A stretch of 64,000 nucleotides of DNA from the NCBI GenBank assembly GCA_010015805.1, contig ML978127.1:1860001-1924000 (forward strand), written 5' to 3'. How positions within the stretch are numbered: the first letter of the stretch is position 1; each line of letters opens with the position of its first letter. This stretch comes from Rhizodiscina lignyota. Its lineage: Eukaryota > Ascomycota > Dothideomycetes > Aulographales > Rhizodiscinaceae. Position numbers and translations under genes: made by a program. The notes below the pieces were generated by a model. The model had not been told where the DNA came from. It worked only from the letters and a program-made list of their open reading frames with translations, and made no database searches. This document shows, in pieces, positions 40,904-52,481 of the stretch.

Positions 40904-42770
40904 GATGTATAGAGAATATCAATATATAGATATGCAGGAAGATTCGATTTGACTGTAGAAAATGCTACAGACCAATTCATACAAGAACTTACATCATATG
41001 CTCCAGAAGCTCCGCCCTCGGAACTGTCCCCAGGAGCCGGGGAGCTCTGTTCTCCGTAAGGTACTCCGTAGTTTATTTAGTCTTTCGCCTCGTGTTGCGC
41101 AAAGGCCGTTACGTCAGGGATAGGATGCACGTCAAGGGGACAGCTCGACGCGAGCGGAGCGTCGACGGAAGCGTGCTTCCCTGACCGGCAACAGGGGACG
41201 GCATCAGGGAGGGATCATTTGTCGAAATTGATCCACCAGGAACACAGATGTCTCAGTTTCACGACCTTCGTTAAACTCTCGGAGCTCAGACGATGCCTAC
41301 GTTCCCAGGCTTCCGGGAAGTGGTAACGTCAGCCTCCAGAATCTCAGAAGAATCTGGGGAAGAGATCCACCTCTGAGCTCTCATCATCCATTCGCTCGAA
41401 GGAATCCCGCATGACGGAGGCTAAGCTTAGGATGCAGAGCGTATAACGGCGTGAACTGACACCTCGGGCAAATTCCCATCGTCGCACGCTCATGAAACAA
41501 TGCGTAAGATGCACAGGTAAGGCTATGGATTGCGTCAGGAGATCGATATGATCGATATTCGGATCCATGAAGGCCATCTGCATGCCTTGAATAGGTACTG
41601 ATCTTCGCTGTAATCGAGATTGACCCTTCATGTTTCTCGAAGGGATCAGCAGAGCCTTCACTCAATGGGCCGAAAAACAGGACGAAACATTGCCAAGTGT
41701 AACACTTTGCTGATTCACAAATTCATGTTTCTGAGCCCCATCTCCACCGTAACATGTAGAACTTGCCAAATATCATGGCAACCAACCTGCTCAATAATTA
41801 ATCTCAAGGATGAAACAAGCGGAGTCTTCCAAGCTGAAGTTGCTATTGTTGTAATAACCACAGGAATACTGCTCGATATATTCCGCCACAAGAGGAATGT
41901 CTTGTACAACTCAGTCGTCGGCCTGTATGATGGTAGACATTGGAGGATACTGCATCTAGCTGATTAACCATGGTAGTCACCAATTTCACACCGTATCATG
42001 AACGCTAGGTTGTTGGAGGACTAGGCGTTGCGTCCTTCTCTCTGTTTAATACTATGTAATGTCGTTGTCGATGTTAGCCGACGGCAATGGACAAGGATCG
42101 AAATTGAGACGTGACCAATATCACCCCATAACTACTCTCAAGGCTTCACTCAGGTATTTGCAACTCACATTGGGAGCAGAGGGCAGCTCTGGCAAACTTG
42201 GTATTAGCACCCATGGACTTGGTGTGTCTGCGAGTGACACCATATGCACTTGCGAATATCGGATAGAAGCTTTTCTTGGTAAGGATGAGGAACATGTTCT
42301 CGAGTATCACTTCTGATGATGACATGAACATGTATCTGTGCCTATTGCCCTCCTCTTAATGCTGCCGGAGAAGAAAGATATTCCACTGGAAGCAATGGCA
42401 AAGCGCATTGACGATCCAAATACGATAGCGGTGCCGAGCGAGGACCTAATGCAGGAACAGACCTTATACATCCGTCGGAAATAAAGAGCATAATGACGTC
42501 GTGAAGGTAAGTGGAAAGAGGTTGAGGTCGTGGTACGTCAAGCACAATCCAGGAAATCGGTGAGTGCAAAAACTTTTGATCTATAGCGCTCCCAAAGAAA
42601 TTTGACTAAGAGCCACCAAAAACGTCGTTCCAGTAATAATTTCCGTCGCTGAAGGGGTATAGCACACAAATGATCGATCCATCCCAAAAGCTTTACCTCG
42701 GTGCCATGTTTTGGCCCACGTAGGTGTTGTATTTATAAAAAATTCCCGCATAAAATCGTACAGCCATGTC
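40904..42770. other. Intergenic region, no gene seen
   Basis: About 1.9 kb between the aldolase start and the 3' end of the SAT4-family gene. A perfect 7-bp inverted repeat with a 7-nt loop lies at 41145-41165. Short frames show no domain. Confidence 0.45.
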
Positions 42771-44255
42771 TCAAATGGGACTTTCCCTTCGCCAAACCAT
42801 CCGTCGCTGACTTTCCGCGCCGAAGGATGGCGCCTCTCTCGATCCGTCGTCGTCATCCTCCTCCTGCTCGCGCCCCGTGGCGGCTTTCGTCACCGCGGAC
42901 CGACCGACTGTGGGAGCGACGTTTATCGGATCGCTGTCTGAATAAAAGGATTCCGGAAAAGTGGGATCTACCTTTCGATTGTACGCCCTTACAGCGCCGC
43001 GAACCATTCCGGTTTGGTTGCTCTCCATGTCATACTGTTTGAACCCGTTTGGGGTAGGTGTCTTGATGTTCTGTAAAGGGTACGAGCCGTTGCGGCTTGC
43101 CTCCCTGACTGCGCTCCTGTGGGCGCTTCCGTGGCTGTTGCTGTTGCTTTGGCCGTAATCGATATCCGTCTGGACAAGGTGACGAGCGCTGAGCACGAAC
43201 ATTTTGCCTGTGTCGAAGCTGATGAGGAAGGACTTGAGGTTGGGGACAGTAGCGGTGAAGAGACTGAGGACGAGGTGGACGCTTTGAGAAGAGATGGCGG
43301 AGACATAGTTGAAACTGCGATTGGAGTGGTGGAGGTAGTCCCTAATGTATATGATGTTGAGAATGGCAGTGATTACAAGACTAGAGAGCGGTTAGCAATG
43401 ATGTATGCAACTCGGTTGAATGGACTCACGGAAGGCGGAAGGCGAAGGCAGCGATGACTTTTATTTTCATCGCTCGCTTGATGTGAATGCCCCATATAAC
43501 CATGAAGGCAAGGGCAACGATGACCAGCTCTCCGATTATCTCCGTGACACTGACGGCAGCCCATCGAGCAACCTGAACGAGGACAATTAGTCGATATCAC
43601 TCGAGACGTTAGGAATGGTGACAAACCTGGCCTGGACAATGGTCATTGCCGTCATCAAGGAGATGCGACGAGCTGCAGCCGACAGAAATTCCCAGTATAG
43701 CCCCGAGGCCCCAAACGGTAAAGACGGCGGCGACGACTTCACAGACACGGCGACGCTTCACCATGTCCTCAGCGAAGAGTCGACGAGTGAGCAAGACGAC
43801 GGAGACTTTTGAGAGAGTGAGTGTCAAGAATAGTAGTATGCGGCCTGCAAAGAGTGCCTATTGAGGCTGGGTCAGTGACGGATGACAGTTGTGTCCAGTA
43901 GGGAGGGCGTACTTTGCTCGCGCGCTCGAGTTCATCCTCCTTGACTCGAAAATTCGACCTGCCAAGGCCATTGGACAATGCATCGTAAGTCGTAGCTAGA
44001 GTTCCATAAGCCGTCACCTGCGTTTGTAGTGAGTTTGCCTGTGACGATGCGCAACTGACGCGGCCGGAAGAGACGAACCGTAGCAGCGAGAAAGACCCAA
44101 TCGTCCGCCCCAATCGTTTTCCGTTTGATGAGATAGCGGATAAGCAGGACCAGAAATGCATAGACGCCGCAGAGAATGGACAAGATCCAGACGATGCCTG
44201 CGTGATCAGTTGGAGTAACCGGCGACCAGCGGTTTTCGCTATCCAAGTTGGCCAT
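42771..44255 (-). CDS. SAT4-family (fungal rhodopsin-like) integral membrane protein
   Basis: Five exons (44255-44079, 44038-43913, 43857-43627, 43572-43430, 43380-42771), 428 aa. The pattern is that of the fungal SAT4/Pth11-like seven-helix proteins: an N-terminal helix WILSILCGVYAFLVLLIRYL, RKTIGADDWVFLAA, SNGLGRSNFRV, LTLTLSKVSVVLLTRRLF, a cysteine-containing loop, RWAAVSVTEIIGELVIVALAF, then VHLVLSLFTATVPNLKSFL. It lacks a CFEM domain. The C-terminal 140 residues are cytosolic, polar and acidic. Some relatives act as surface-sensing receptors, most have no known role. Introns are 40, 55, 54 and 49 bp; the 40-bp first intron is very short and its borders are the weakest part. Confidence 0.85.
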
Positions 44256-46570
44256 GGACGGCTATCTGGGTGGAGGTGTCGAGTCGCCCGGGTCGCAAGA
44301 TCACATCCTTCTCCAGCCGGTCCGAGCGGATTCAGAGAGTCCCCGTAAGATCCGCAGAGTGGAGGCAGGCGCGTTGTCGAAGAAGATATATACAGCAGGA
44401 GTTGGAGGAGGAAGTGGTGCGCATGCCAAACCTTAAGGAGGGAGATTGAGCGTACGAACAGGCGATAGATGCAGGGGACGCCCGCAAAGGAACAGCCAGG
44501 ACCCGTCTTTTGTATGTCTGATTAGGGCTTAGGCACTCGCGCAGTGATCAACCACTGCACGACTCATGATATTTGCCATGGTCGAATGAGGAGGGGGGCC
44601 AAGACTCTCGACAGGCTGGTGTACCTGTCGTTCCCTGAATCCTCATCCGCGTCGCCGCCCTTGTCCGGGACCGCTTCCGCGGACGCCACTGCGCTGGCTC
44701 CCAGTCCGTTCCTGTCGCGATGGCGCCTGTCGGAGGCATCGTCGAGATTGTCAGGAACTCTGCTTCCTCCAGTACCCGTCGATCTCCCGGGCTGAGACGC
44801 TCATCAAATAACGCAATCCAGCGGCGACTGGCGACTGAAGTAGCGTTGGGCAGCACGCCTAGCACTCTACGCGAGCGGCAGAGCGGCCTCCAGAGCTGCT
44901 CCAAAGCTGCTCCAGACGGGCTCTGGAGGGCGGGCGGCTGACTCGCGGCCAGTGGGAGCGCAGCTGGGCCGCGAGAGGAGCAGGGCAGGCACGGCAGCGG
45001 ATAAAGGACGCCACGCTGCCCTTGGCCTGGTTGTTTCATAGGCATGCGCATGATTTTCCTGGAGAAATGCGGACAGCCATCACGCGCTCGTCTATCGTCG
45101 AGTACGGTACGGTCCCTCAGGCACAGAATTCACCCCTGGCGTGCCACAGGCACAGGCTGACAGAAAGCGTGGTAGCAGGCCCGTGGATTGTGTGCTGCTG
45201 GCGTCGAAAATAGCCAGCTGCAGCAGCATCGCCAGGCCGCGAGTCGCTCGCTCGCCGGCCGGCCAGCTCACGAATCATGTGCCGATGACAGCGCATCGGC
45301 AGCGGCACCCAAGCAGTTAGAGCAGCGTGGAAGGGCCGACTAATTGACTTTGTGCCGCAGATCTAAGGGGGTGCGGGAGTCGGGAAGAGGGGCGGGAGCT
45401 CGGGAGTTGGCGAGCGCCAGCTGCCAAGGGGACGTCCAGCAAGCGCAAGCGACTGCAATGGGTGAGGCTGACATGCCACCGAGAAGCTCCATAGGTGCGC
45501 TCTATAGGTGGGCTGGCCACCTCGAAACTCGGCCCACGCGAGGTGGAGCGTCGAGACGCAACTCACACAGCACTGATTCAGATCCAGCACGCGGGGCATG
45601 CACCATCCACCATCAGCACTCTGTTGAGCTTATTATCGAGCACTTCCTCCATCTCGACGCCGTGCCACGCCCGTTCCTGCGGCGTTCTTGACGGACAGGC
45701 GGATTCGGCCCATGCCTGAAGCAGCGCAATTTCGTCTCCAATATATGGCGGGCAGGATTCCCCGATGCCACCAAGCGCACTCGCGTGAAGCCAGAACCAC
45801 TGCTCTGGAATCCATCATCTGAGCGCGTCCAGACGGTCCCTTTTGAAACCCATGCTGTAGTGTCTGTGGCCTCTAATCCGCATGAGTACACGTGCAGAGA
45901 TAGGCGCGCCAACGACCCGGTCCGCTGGGACGGGGTCGGGCGAGCAAGCAATCACGTACATGAGTGTAGCACGGCGAATTTATCCAACAACCAGCTAACG
46001 CGGGGCCTTGACGCTGCGTCGTACAGTAGTGACATGCCCGGTGTAACGCGCGATAAGGGTTGCAATCCTCCTTCCTGAATGGAGCGTCGACGGACGAGGG
46101 GCCACTCCGCTTTGACAACCGCACCGAGTCCCAATCCTGACTCGCGCCCCAACCATCGCTCTCGCGGACCTGCGGTGAAATTGTCTGGGGCGCTCTTCTT
46201 CATGGACATCAAGGAACCTGAAACACACGCCGCTGCTGCTCTTCAACATGCTGTCGCCCGCCATGGAGAGGTTGGAGCAACACCACACATGCTTGGCTCG
46301 TCGGAGGACCAGCGCGACATGTTTCGCATGCGCAAGGTGCAGCCGCGGCGACCGCTCGGCGAAATTTGAAAGAGCATGGCGTCAACGGAAGTATAGAGAA
46401 TTTCTCTTTTTGCCATGTTTGGTTTTTCCATGCTGCTGCTAAGCACTTGCGAGGCTCAACTCGGGTCCGCAAATCGTATCGGCCAACGAGCCTAAGCGAT
46501 TCATGCATCCGAAACTCTCCCCGTCAGCATTGAATCTGATTATCGACTCAGCTCCACATGCTCCAAAGAT
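44256..46570. other. GC-rich gene-free stretch
   Basis: About 2.3 kb. From about 44.6 to 46.3 kb the DNA is visibly richer in G+C than the flanks, with runs such as GGGGTGCGGGAG and repeated AGCTGCTCCA (two copies near 44895-44915). Several open frames occur by chance because stop codons are rare in such DNA; none shows a domain or fungal gene structure. Confidence 0.45.
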
Positions 46571-48193
46571 ATTTAACTAATGGATCGATCAGCGTTGCGA
46601 CATTTGCTCTGCTCAATGCGGGAACGGCTGGCCTTCTGTACATATATCTCGCTACCTGGGTCAGTTTCGGAGCTGTCGTAGCGTCGATGGCAGAATGCCG
46701 TCAAATGACGCACCTTCGCTAATCTCTCTCCTGAATCTTGCCTGAATCCATGACCTGAAGCATCTAGGGCCTCGACTGCTGTAGACAATACCATTGGGCC
46801 TCAGAGTACGCTCCTCCAGGCTCGCAGCGTTTCCTCAGTTACCTCGTCGAATGGCTGTGTCATGGATTGGCAGTCAGGGGCAGCATCCACTGCGTTTCTC
46901 GCTGGCACGGAGATCCAAGGCCTGATCGTCCTGAATCACCTCGAAACATACACGTTTGAACGTTGGCATGGGACACTTATCGTCATTGCTATCACTCTCA
47001 TCTGTGGTATCGTAAACTCCATCCTGGCAAAGACTCCCTTTCCTGGAATGGTGCGCTGTAATACTGCACGCTGTTGGCCTCTTCGCTATCATGATTACCT
47101 TGCTGGTCCTCACTCCCAAGTCGTCTCCCCACGATGTCTGGACACTGGTGCTGGATGGGGTAGCACCGGCCTGTTGTGCCTGATTGGCACTCTTGCGCCA
47201 ACCACATCTATCATGGGCTCAGATGCGGCAGCCCATATGTCTGAGGAGCTTCTCGATGCGAGCCATACTTTACCACAGGCTATGCTGGCAACCCTCGTGA
47301 TAAACGGTACTCTTGGTTTCGTAATGCTTGTGACGTTTGTATACACTAGGTGATGTTAACAGTATCATTTCTTCTCCGACAGGACATCCGTCTATCCAGG
47401 CATTCGCGAATGGTACTGGCAGTACATCAGGTGCATGTCATGACGACAGTCATGATGGTTCTCTCCACGTTCGGCTGTCCCACGAACGTCGTTTCGGCGT
47501 CCTGTCAACTCTCTCTTCGCGTTCGTCCGGGATCAAGGGACGCCGTTTTCGAATTTTGTGGTATATGTATGTGTCCAAGTGGACATACTTTCGCTCCATG
47601 GGCTGATTGCACTCTCAGGTGCCGCCAGGATGGGACATTCCACTAGACTGCGTGCTCATCACCGTGACGATTCAAATCCTCCTTTCCCTCACCAACATCG
47701 GCTCCACAATAGCATTCAATCAGGTCGTATCGTGGGGCGTATGCGCTCTAGTGACATCGTACCTGATCTCCATATCTTGCGTTGCATGAAGGCGCTTCAA
47801 GAACGGGCGCTTCTTCCACGGAAGTGTGATCTTGGTAGAGCAGGGCTAGCGATCAATGTCTTTGCCATATTGTTCCTGATCCTGGATCTGCTGTTGTGAT
47901 TCTTCCCATGGCAGCCAACTCCAGTACTGGATAATATGAATTGGTCGATTTTGATGTATGGAGGTGTGATTGTTCTGGCGCTGGTATGGTTCGCCTTGAA
48001 GGGCTGCAAGATCTATGTCGGGTCAGTGGGATATGTGAGGAAGAATGTCGAAGGAAATGGCCATCTTTGGCACTTGTTGCTCGATAAATTTGACATGATG
48101 CAGAAGAAATTCATTGAGAGTGAGGACGTGTCGTGCCAATCCGGCATGACCTCTGACGACCTGGCTCTGAAAGACTCCCGCGTTTTGGTCTGA
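46570..48193 (+). pseudogene. Decayed APC-type amino-acid/choline permease
   Basis: Pieces of one permease lie in order but in changing frames: NAGTAGLLYIYLATWVSFGA near 46.6 kb, QYHWASEYAPPGSQRFLSYL near 46.79 kb, MDWQSGAASTAFLAGTEIQG at 46.86 kb, GLFAIMITLLVLTPKSSPHD near 47.09 kb, GWGSTGLLCLIGTLAPTTS at 47.15 kb, YTLGDVNSIISSPTGHP near 47.34 kb, WDIPLDCVLITVTIQILLSL near 47.63 kb, LPRKCDLGRAGLAINVFAI near 47.81 kb and MNWSILMYGGVIVLALVWF at 47.94 kb. I count at least six frame changes that no GT..AG intron explains, plus lost N-terminal helices. Intact relatives are 12-helix fungal transporters for GABA, choline or amino acids. The high residual similarity points to fairly recent loss. There is no sign of dense C-to-T (RIP) change by eye. 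Confidence 0.8.
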
Positions 48194-48647
48194 CTGGAAA
48201 TTAGAAAATGTGCAATTGGACTCAAATCATGCCCGGTCTTCATTATTGAGTTTGCTTATACGAAGGTAGCGAATTGCCATTCGACATTCACGAGAAACGT
48301 ACGATGGACTATTTTTGTAGGGCAGGCAGATCCCGCGGACACGCGATCCTTGTCTAGGCGCGCTAGGCTCAGGGTTAGCGAGAGGCCATGCGAGCAGGCA
48401 TTTGATATCGACCCACTCGGCTCTCCATAGAAATTATTCTGTACCACACGACTCTCACTGCTATACTTCTCCTATCTTGAGAGGAATTAGAGTCGACTGT
48501 ACGTTCTGCAACGATATCACGGAAACCCGCAGCGAAGCGGTACCTGCCATGTTCGCGCTGATCATATAACTTGATCAAGCGGTACGGGGCGTTGTGCTCG
48601 CCCTCGACACTCTACATTTTCAAACTGAACATACTCTCATCACCATA
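48194..48647. other. Intergenic, GH3 promoter region
   Basis: About 450 bp between the permease remnant and the GH3 start. Nothing else recognised. Confidence 0.4.
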
Positions 48648-51641
48648 ATGGCAAGAGACAACATAGAACTTGCGCGAGGCAAATACACAAAAGTCGAGTC
48701 TCCTGACGAGTCCGCATCGCCCACCCTCCGACCCTCCCTCGAAGCTTCGTACCGCCGCTCCAACGATTCCAACTTTTCCGACGAAGAGGATGTCGACGAA
48801 TTCGATCCCTTGAACTATGACGCCGGTACATTAAAGCGTACAAAAGACCGTTCATCCCGTCATCGCTCCAACATAGAACCAGAGCCAGCGTACAAGAAGA
48901 GACAAAGCTGGGCCAAACGATGGCTCGTGCCGTCGAAATTTGGCTGTTTCCTCCTATCGCTATTCTTCGCATGCGTCTTCCTGCTGTTAGGCGCCGGGGG
49001 ATTCTGGGCGTACAAGTATAAACCTCCAGGAGCAGTAGCGTCAGACAAGTGGTACCCTGCGCCGCGCGGAGGTACGGACCAGGACTGGGCAGATGCGTAT
49101 GCCAAAGCTGCGAAGATGGTGAGGCAGATGACATTGCCGGAAAAGGTCAATATCACGACTGGCACGGGATGGAGGATGGGCATGTGCGTTGGAAATACTG
49201 GACCGGTGGAGAGACTTGGCTTTCCGAGTCTCTGCCTCCAAGATGGGCCGATAGGGATTCGCTTCGCTCGAAATATTACAGCCTTTCCGGCGGGCATTAC
49301 GATCGGCGCAACATGGAATGCAGATTTAATGTTCGAGCATGGCCAGGCGCATGGAAAAGAGGCAAGACTGAAAGGGATTAATGTCCTTCTTGGTCCCACT
49401 GTTGGCCCAATTGGAAGGAGTCCAATGGGCGGCAGGAACTGGGAAGGTTTTGGAGCGGACCCGGTTCTGCAGGGCATTGCTGCTGCTCAAACAATTCGCG
49501 GTATTCAAGGAGAACATGTGATGGCAACGATCAAGCATTTCGTTGGCAATGAGCAGGAGCACTTCCGCCGACCTTGGGAGTGGCTCACTCCTTATGCGAT
49601 TTCGAGCAACATGGACGACCGCACATTGCATGAGATGTACGCGTGGCCGTTCGCTGAAGCCGTGAAAGCCGGCGTTGCGAGCGTCATGTGCAGCTACAAC
49701 CAGATCAACAACTCATACGCATGTCAGAATAGCAAGCTGATGAACAGCATCTTGAAGGATGAACTTGGCTTCCAGGGCTTCGTCCAGAGCGACTGGCTTG
49801 CGCAGCGAAGTGGTGTCCCTTCTGCTCTGGCAGGTCTGGACATGAGTATGCCTGGCGATGGCTTGAAATGGGAGGATGGTCTTAGTCTATGGGGTCCGGA
49901 GCTCACCAAGGCAGCCTTGAATGGAAGTGTGCCTATGGAGAGGCTGAACGACATGGTCGCCAGAATTGTGGCCTCATGGTACCAGGTGGGCCAGGATGAC
50001 AAGAAGAAGTTCCCTGAGGACGGACCGAACTTTTCAAGCTGGACGCAAGAAAAGGTCGGACTTTTGCGTCCGGGCAGTGACGACGTTTTGACGGGAGTGG
50101 TCAACAAGTTCGTTGACGCACAGGGCAAAGGCAAGGATGCTCATAAGATTCTGGCACGCAAAATCGCTGCGGAAGGCACTGTGCTGGTCAAGAATGAGGG
50201 CAACATTCTTCCGCTGAAGAAGTCAGGCGGCAAGCCCAAGATGGGTCCGAAGTATCGTGTTGGCATCTATGGCGAGGACGCTACGGTTAATCCGAATGGA
50301 CCGAATAACTGCCCAGACCGGGGCTGTAATCGAGGCACTCTCGGTCAAGGATGGGGCTCGGCATCTGTCGAATATCCATATCTTGTGGCGCCAGACGAAG
50401 CTCTCATGGCAGCGTTCAACAACAAGACCGTCAAGGTATCGAAATTCACGACCCAGGAAGTACCAAAGCTCCAGAAGGGAAAGTTCCTCCACAATCAGGA
50501 CCTCTGCATTGTGTTTGCAAACGCCGACTCTGGAGAAGGCTACATCCAGCCACAGGACCAGATTGCAGGAGACAGGAACGACCTTCGATTGGCAAAGAGA
50601 GGCGAAGTCCTCATCAAGCAAATTGCTTCCGAGTGCGGTGGAGATGGTTCCAGTCCTACCATCGTAGTCCTCCACACTGTGGGACCCGTTCTTGTGGATC
50701 CCTGGATTAACCTGCCGGGCGTCAAGGCCGTCCTCTTTGCTCACCTACCTGGCCAGGAGAGTGGTAATGCTATCGCAGACATCCTTTTCGGCGCCGTCAA
50801 CCCAAGTGGTCGTTTACCTTATACCATTGGGAAGAAAGAATCCGACTACGGTCCTTCCAGGAAGATCATCAAATCCTCATTTCCAGATCCGCTCTGGGGT
50901 CCACAGCAAAATTTCACGGAAGGTCTATACATCGATTACCGCTATTTCGACAAGCATAACATTCAACCCCGCTACGAGTTCGGTTACGGCTTGTCATACA
51001 CTACATTCCGCCTCTCTTCGCTCATGATCCAACCGAAGCTTCCTTTCTTCAAGCATATTACCGTCCTCCCACCGCCAGAAAATACGACAGTGACTGCTCC
51101 AGACTTCAACAAATCTATTCCAGACGCCCAGGAGGCATTATTCCCTGTCGGATTCCGAAAGCTGAAGAACTTCATCTATCCGTACATTGACAAAGTCTCC
51201 GACGTTTCTCGAACCGGCCGCAATACCTCCGTCGTCACCAATGAAACCGTCTCCAACCCAGCATCCTCTTACGGCTACCAAGGCGGCCATCCTGGTCTCT
51301 ACGAAGAATTTGTTGAAGTCTCTGCCTCCCTCACCAACACTGGCGACCGCGACGGCTCCTCCGTCGTTCAGCTTTATGTCAGCTTCCCTCAAGACTACCA
51401 CGATTCGGTGACGGGCAAGAAAGTTGACTTCCCGGTCAAAGTACTCCGCAACTTCAAGAAGATCCATGTGCCGGGCGGTAATCGGAGAGCTGAGGTGATC
51501 ATGAGCTTGACTCGGAAGGATTTGAGCTACTGGAGCCCGGAGAGGGGAAATTGGGTATTTCCGGAGAGGGGGACGTATAAGATAATGATGGGCTTTTCGA
51601 GTAGGGATATCCCGATGAAGATGACTGGCACTCTGGATTAG
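48648..51641 (+). CDS. GH3 beta-glucosidase, type II membrane-anchored
   Basis: Single exon, 997 aa, ATG 48648. Residues 1-97 are polar, acidic and probably cytosolic; 98-121 (KFGCFLLSLFFACVFLLLGAGG) is one membrane helix; the large remainder is the catalytic part outside or in the lumen. GH3 marks: LQDGPIGIRF, GGRNWEGFGADP, KHFVGNEQEH, and the nucleophile region GFVQSDWLAQRSG with Asp382. The second GH3 domain (RVGIYGEDA, LPGQESGNAIADILFGAVNPSGRLPYT) and the C-terminal fibronectin III-like domain (NTGDRDGSSVVQLYVSFP) are complete. It should release glucose from beta-glucosides. The anchor separates it from the secreted cellulolytic enzymes and matches the BglE/BglF-type fungal forms with a predicted transmembrane start. 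Confidence 0.95.
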   Translation: MARDNIELARGKYTKVESPDESASPTLRPSLEASYRRSNDSNFSDEEDVDEFDPLNYDAGTLKRTKDRSSRHRSNIEPEPAYKKRQSWAKRWLVPSKFGCFLLSLFFACVFLLLGAGGFWAYKYKPPGAVASDKWYPAPRGGTDQDWADAYAKAAKMVRQMTLPEKVNITTGTGWRMGMCVGNTGPVERLGFPSLCLQDGPIGIRFARNITAFPAGITIGATWNADLMFEHGQAHGKEARLKGINVLLGPTVGPIGRSPMGGRNWEGFGADPVLQGIAAAQTIRGIQGEHVMATIKHFVGNEQEHFRRPWEWLTPYAISSNMDDRTLHEMYAWPFAEAVKAGVASVMCSYNQINNSYACQNSKLMNSILKDELGFQGFVQSDWLAQRSGVPSALAGLDMSMPGDGLKWEDGLSLWGPELTKAALNGSVPMERLNDMVARIVASWYQVGQDDKKKFPEDGPNFSSWTQEKVGLLRPGSDDVLTGVVNKFVDAQGKGKDAHKILARKIAAEGTVLVKNEGNILPLKKSGGKPKMGPKYRVGIYGEDATVNPNGPNNCPDRGCNRGTLGQGWGSASVEYPYLVAPDEALMAAFNNKTVKVSKFTTQEVPKLQKGKFLHNQDLCIVFANADSGEGYIQPQDQIAGDRNDLRLAKRGEVLIKQIASECGGDGSSPTIVVLHTVGPVLVDPWINLPGVKAVLFAHLPGQESGNAIADILFGAVNPSGRLPYTIGKKESDYGPSRKIIKSSFPDPLWGPQQNFTEGLYIDYRYFDKHNIQPRYEFGYGLSYTTFRLSSLMIQPKLPFFKHITVLPPPENTTVTAPDFNKSIPDAQEALFPVGFRKLKNFIYPYIDKVSDVSRTGRNTSVVTNETVSNPASSYGYQGGHPGLYEEFVEVSASLTNTGDRDGSSVVQLYVSFPQDYHDSVTGKKVDFPVKVLRNFKKIHVPGGNRRAEVIMSLTRKDLSYWSPERGNWVFPERGTYKIMMGFSSRDIPMKMTGTLD

Positions 51642-52481
51642 CATGGCGCCCATGTTTTGGGAATTGGTAGGGCTAGGTCTGTGGCGTTCCGAGAAGCATG
51701 GTATCATTATGTCTGTTTTGACGGCTGTGTGAGTATATTTAATTTCGATATGTACAATTCAATTATGAATTAATAGCTTCAATTGCGTCCTCAACTCAAG
51801 AAGAAGAAGAAAGCTTCATGAAATGAAAGAGCTCGGGGCCGCAGAAAGAATAGTAACGCGCTGAACAGCATCGATATAAGATCGTAATCTTGTAGGTTGA
51901 GTGACGTTCGTCACCATGCCACAGCAATGCTATATTATGTTTCCTAGCTCACCGCGGCTACTGCTAGAGGGAGAGGAGCTGCGGGGGTGGTGGTGATGGG
52001 TGGTAGTGGAGATGGATAAAACTGAGAGACTTCCGTGGGCTCCTTATAATTGACATTACACAGCCCTGAGAGCAGATTATTTGCACCGACTTCGCAGCTA
52101 GCATGAGGTCATCGGTTCTGCGGGCGTGTTGTTTATAAATCTCTAAACGCACTTTCGTTTCTCCCCAACACCTTTGCAAAACTCTTCGGCACGGCCAACG
52201 TAAACCTCTGCACTTGCATTCCTCTCTCGCTGCCACAGTGAATCACATCCCTTCCGATACATTTAGGCAGCCACGAATATTTTCGTGCTCTGTTACCAGC
52301 CACACGAGGGACTCATTGTGCTTTTCTGTCACGTCTACTTGAGGTCAGTGCTCCGCCGCATAAATAAACACCATTCTCTCCCCCACCAAGTTTCTTCCAA
52401 AAACATCTTCCTCAGGCTTCTAGCTGATCCACCTTCAGCTATCAAACCAGCGATCAACACCAGTCCTTCTCCGCTCTCACG
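51642..52481. other. Intergenic region GH3 / coiled-coil gene
   Basis: About 840 bp; GH3 3' UTR and a pyrimidine-rich promoter for the next gene. No other gene seen. Confidence 0.45.

Noticed and set aside
44548-45051. Open frame of 167 codons in the GC-rich stretch
   Set aside because: Stop codons are rare in GC-rich DNA; no domain, no introns, no promoter look.
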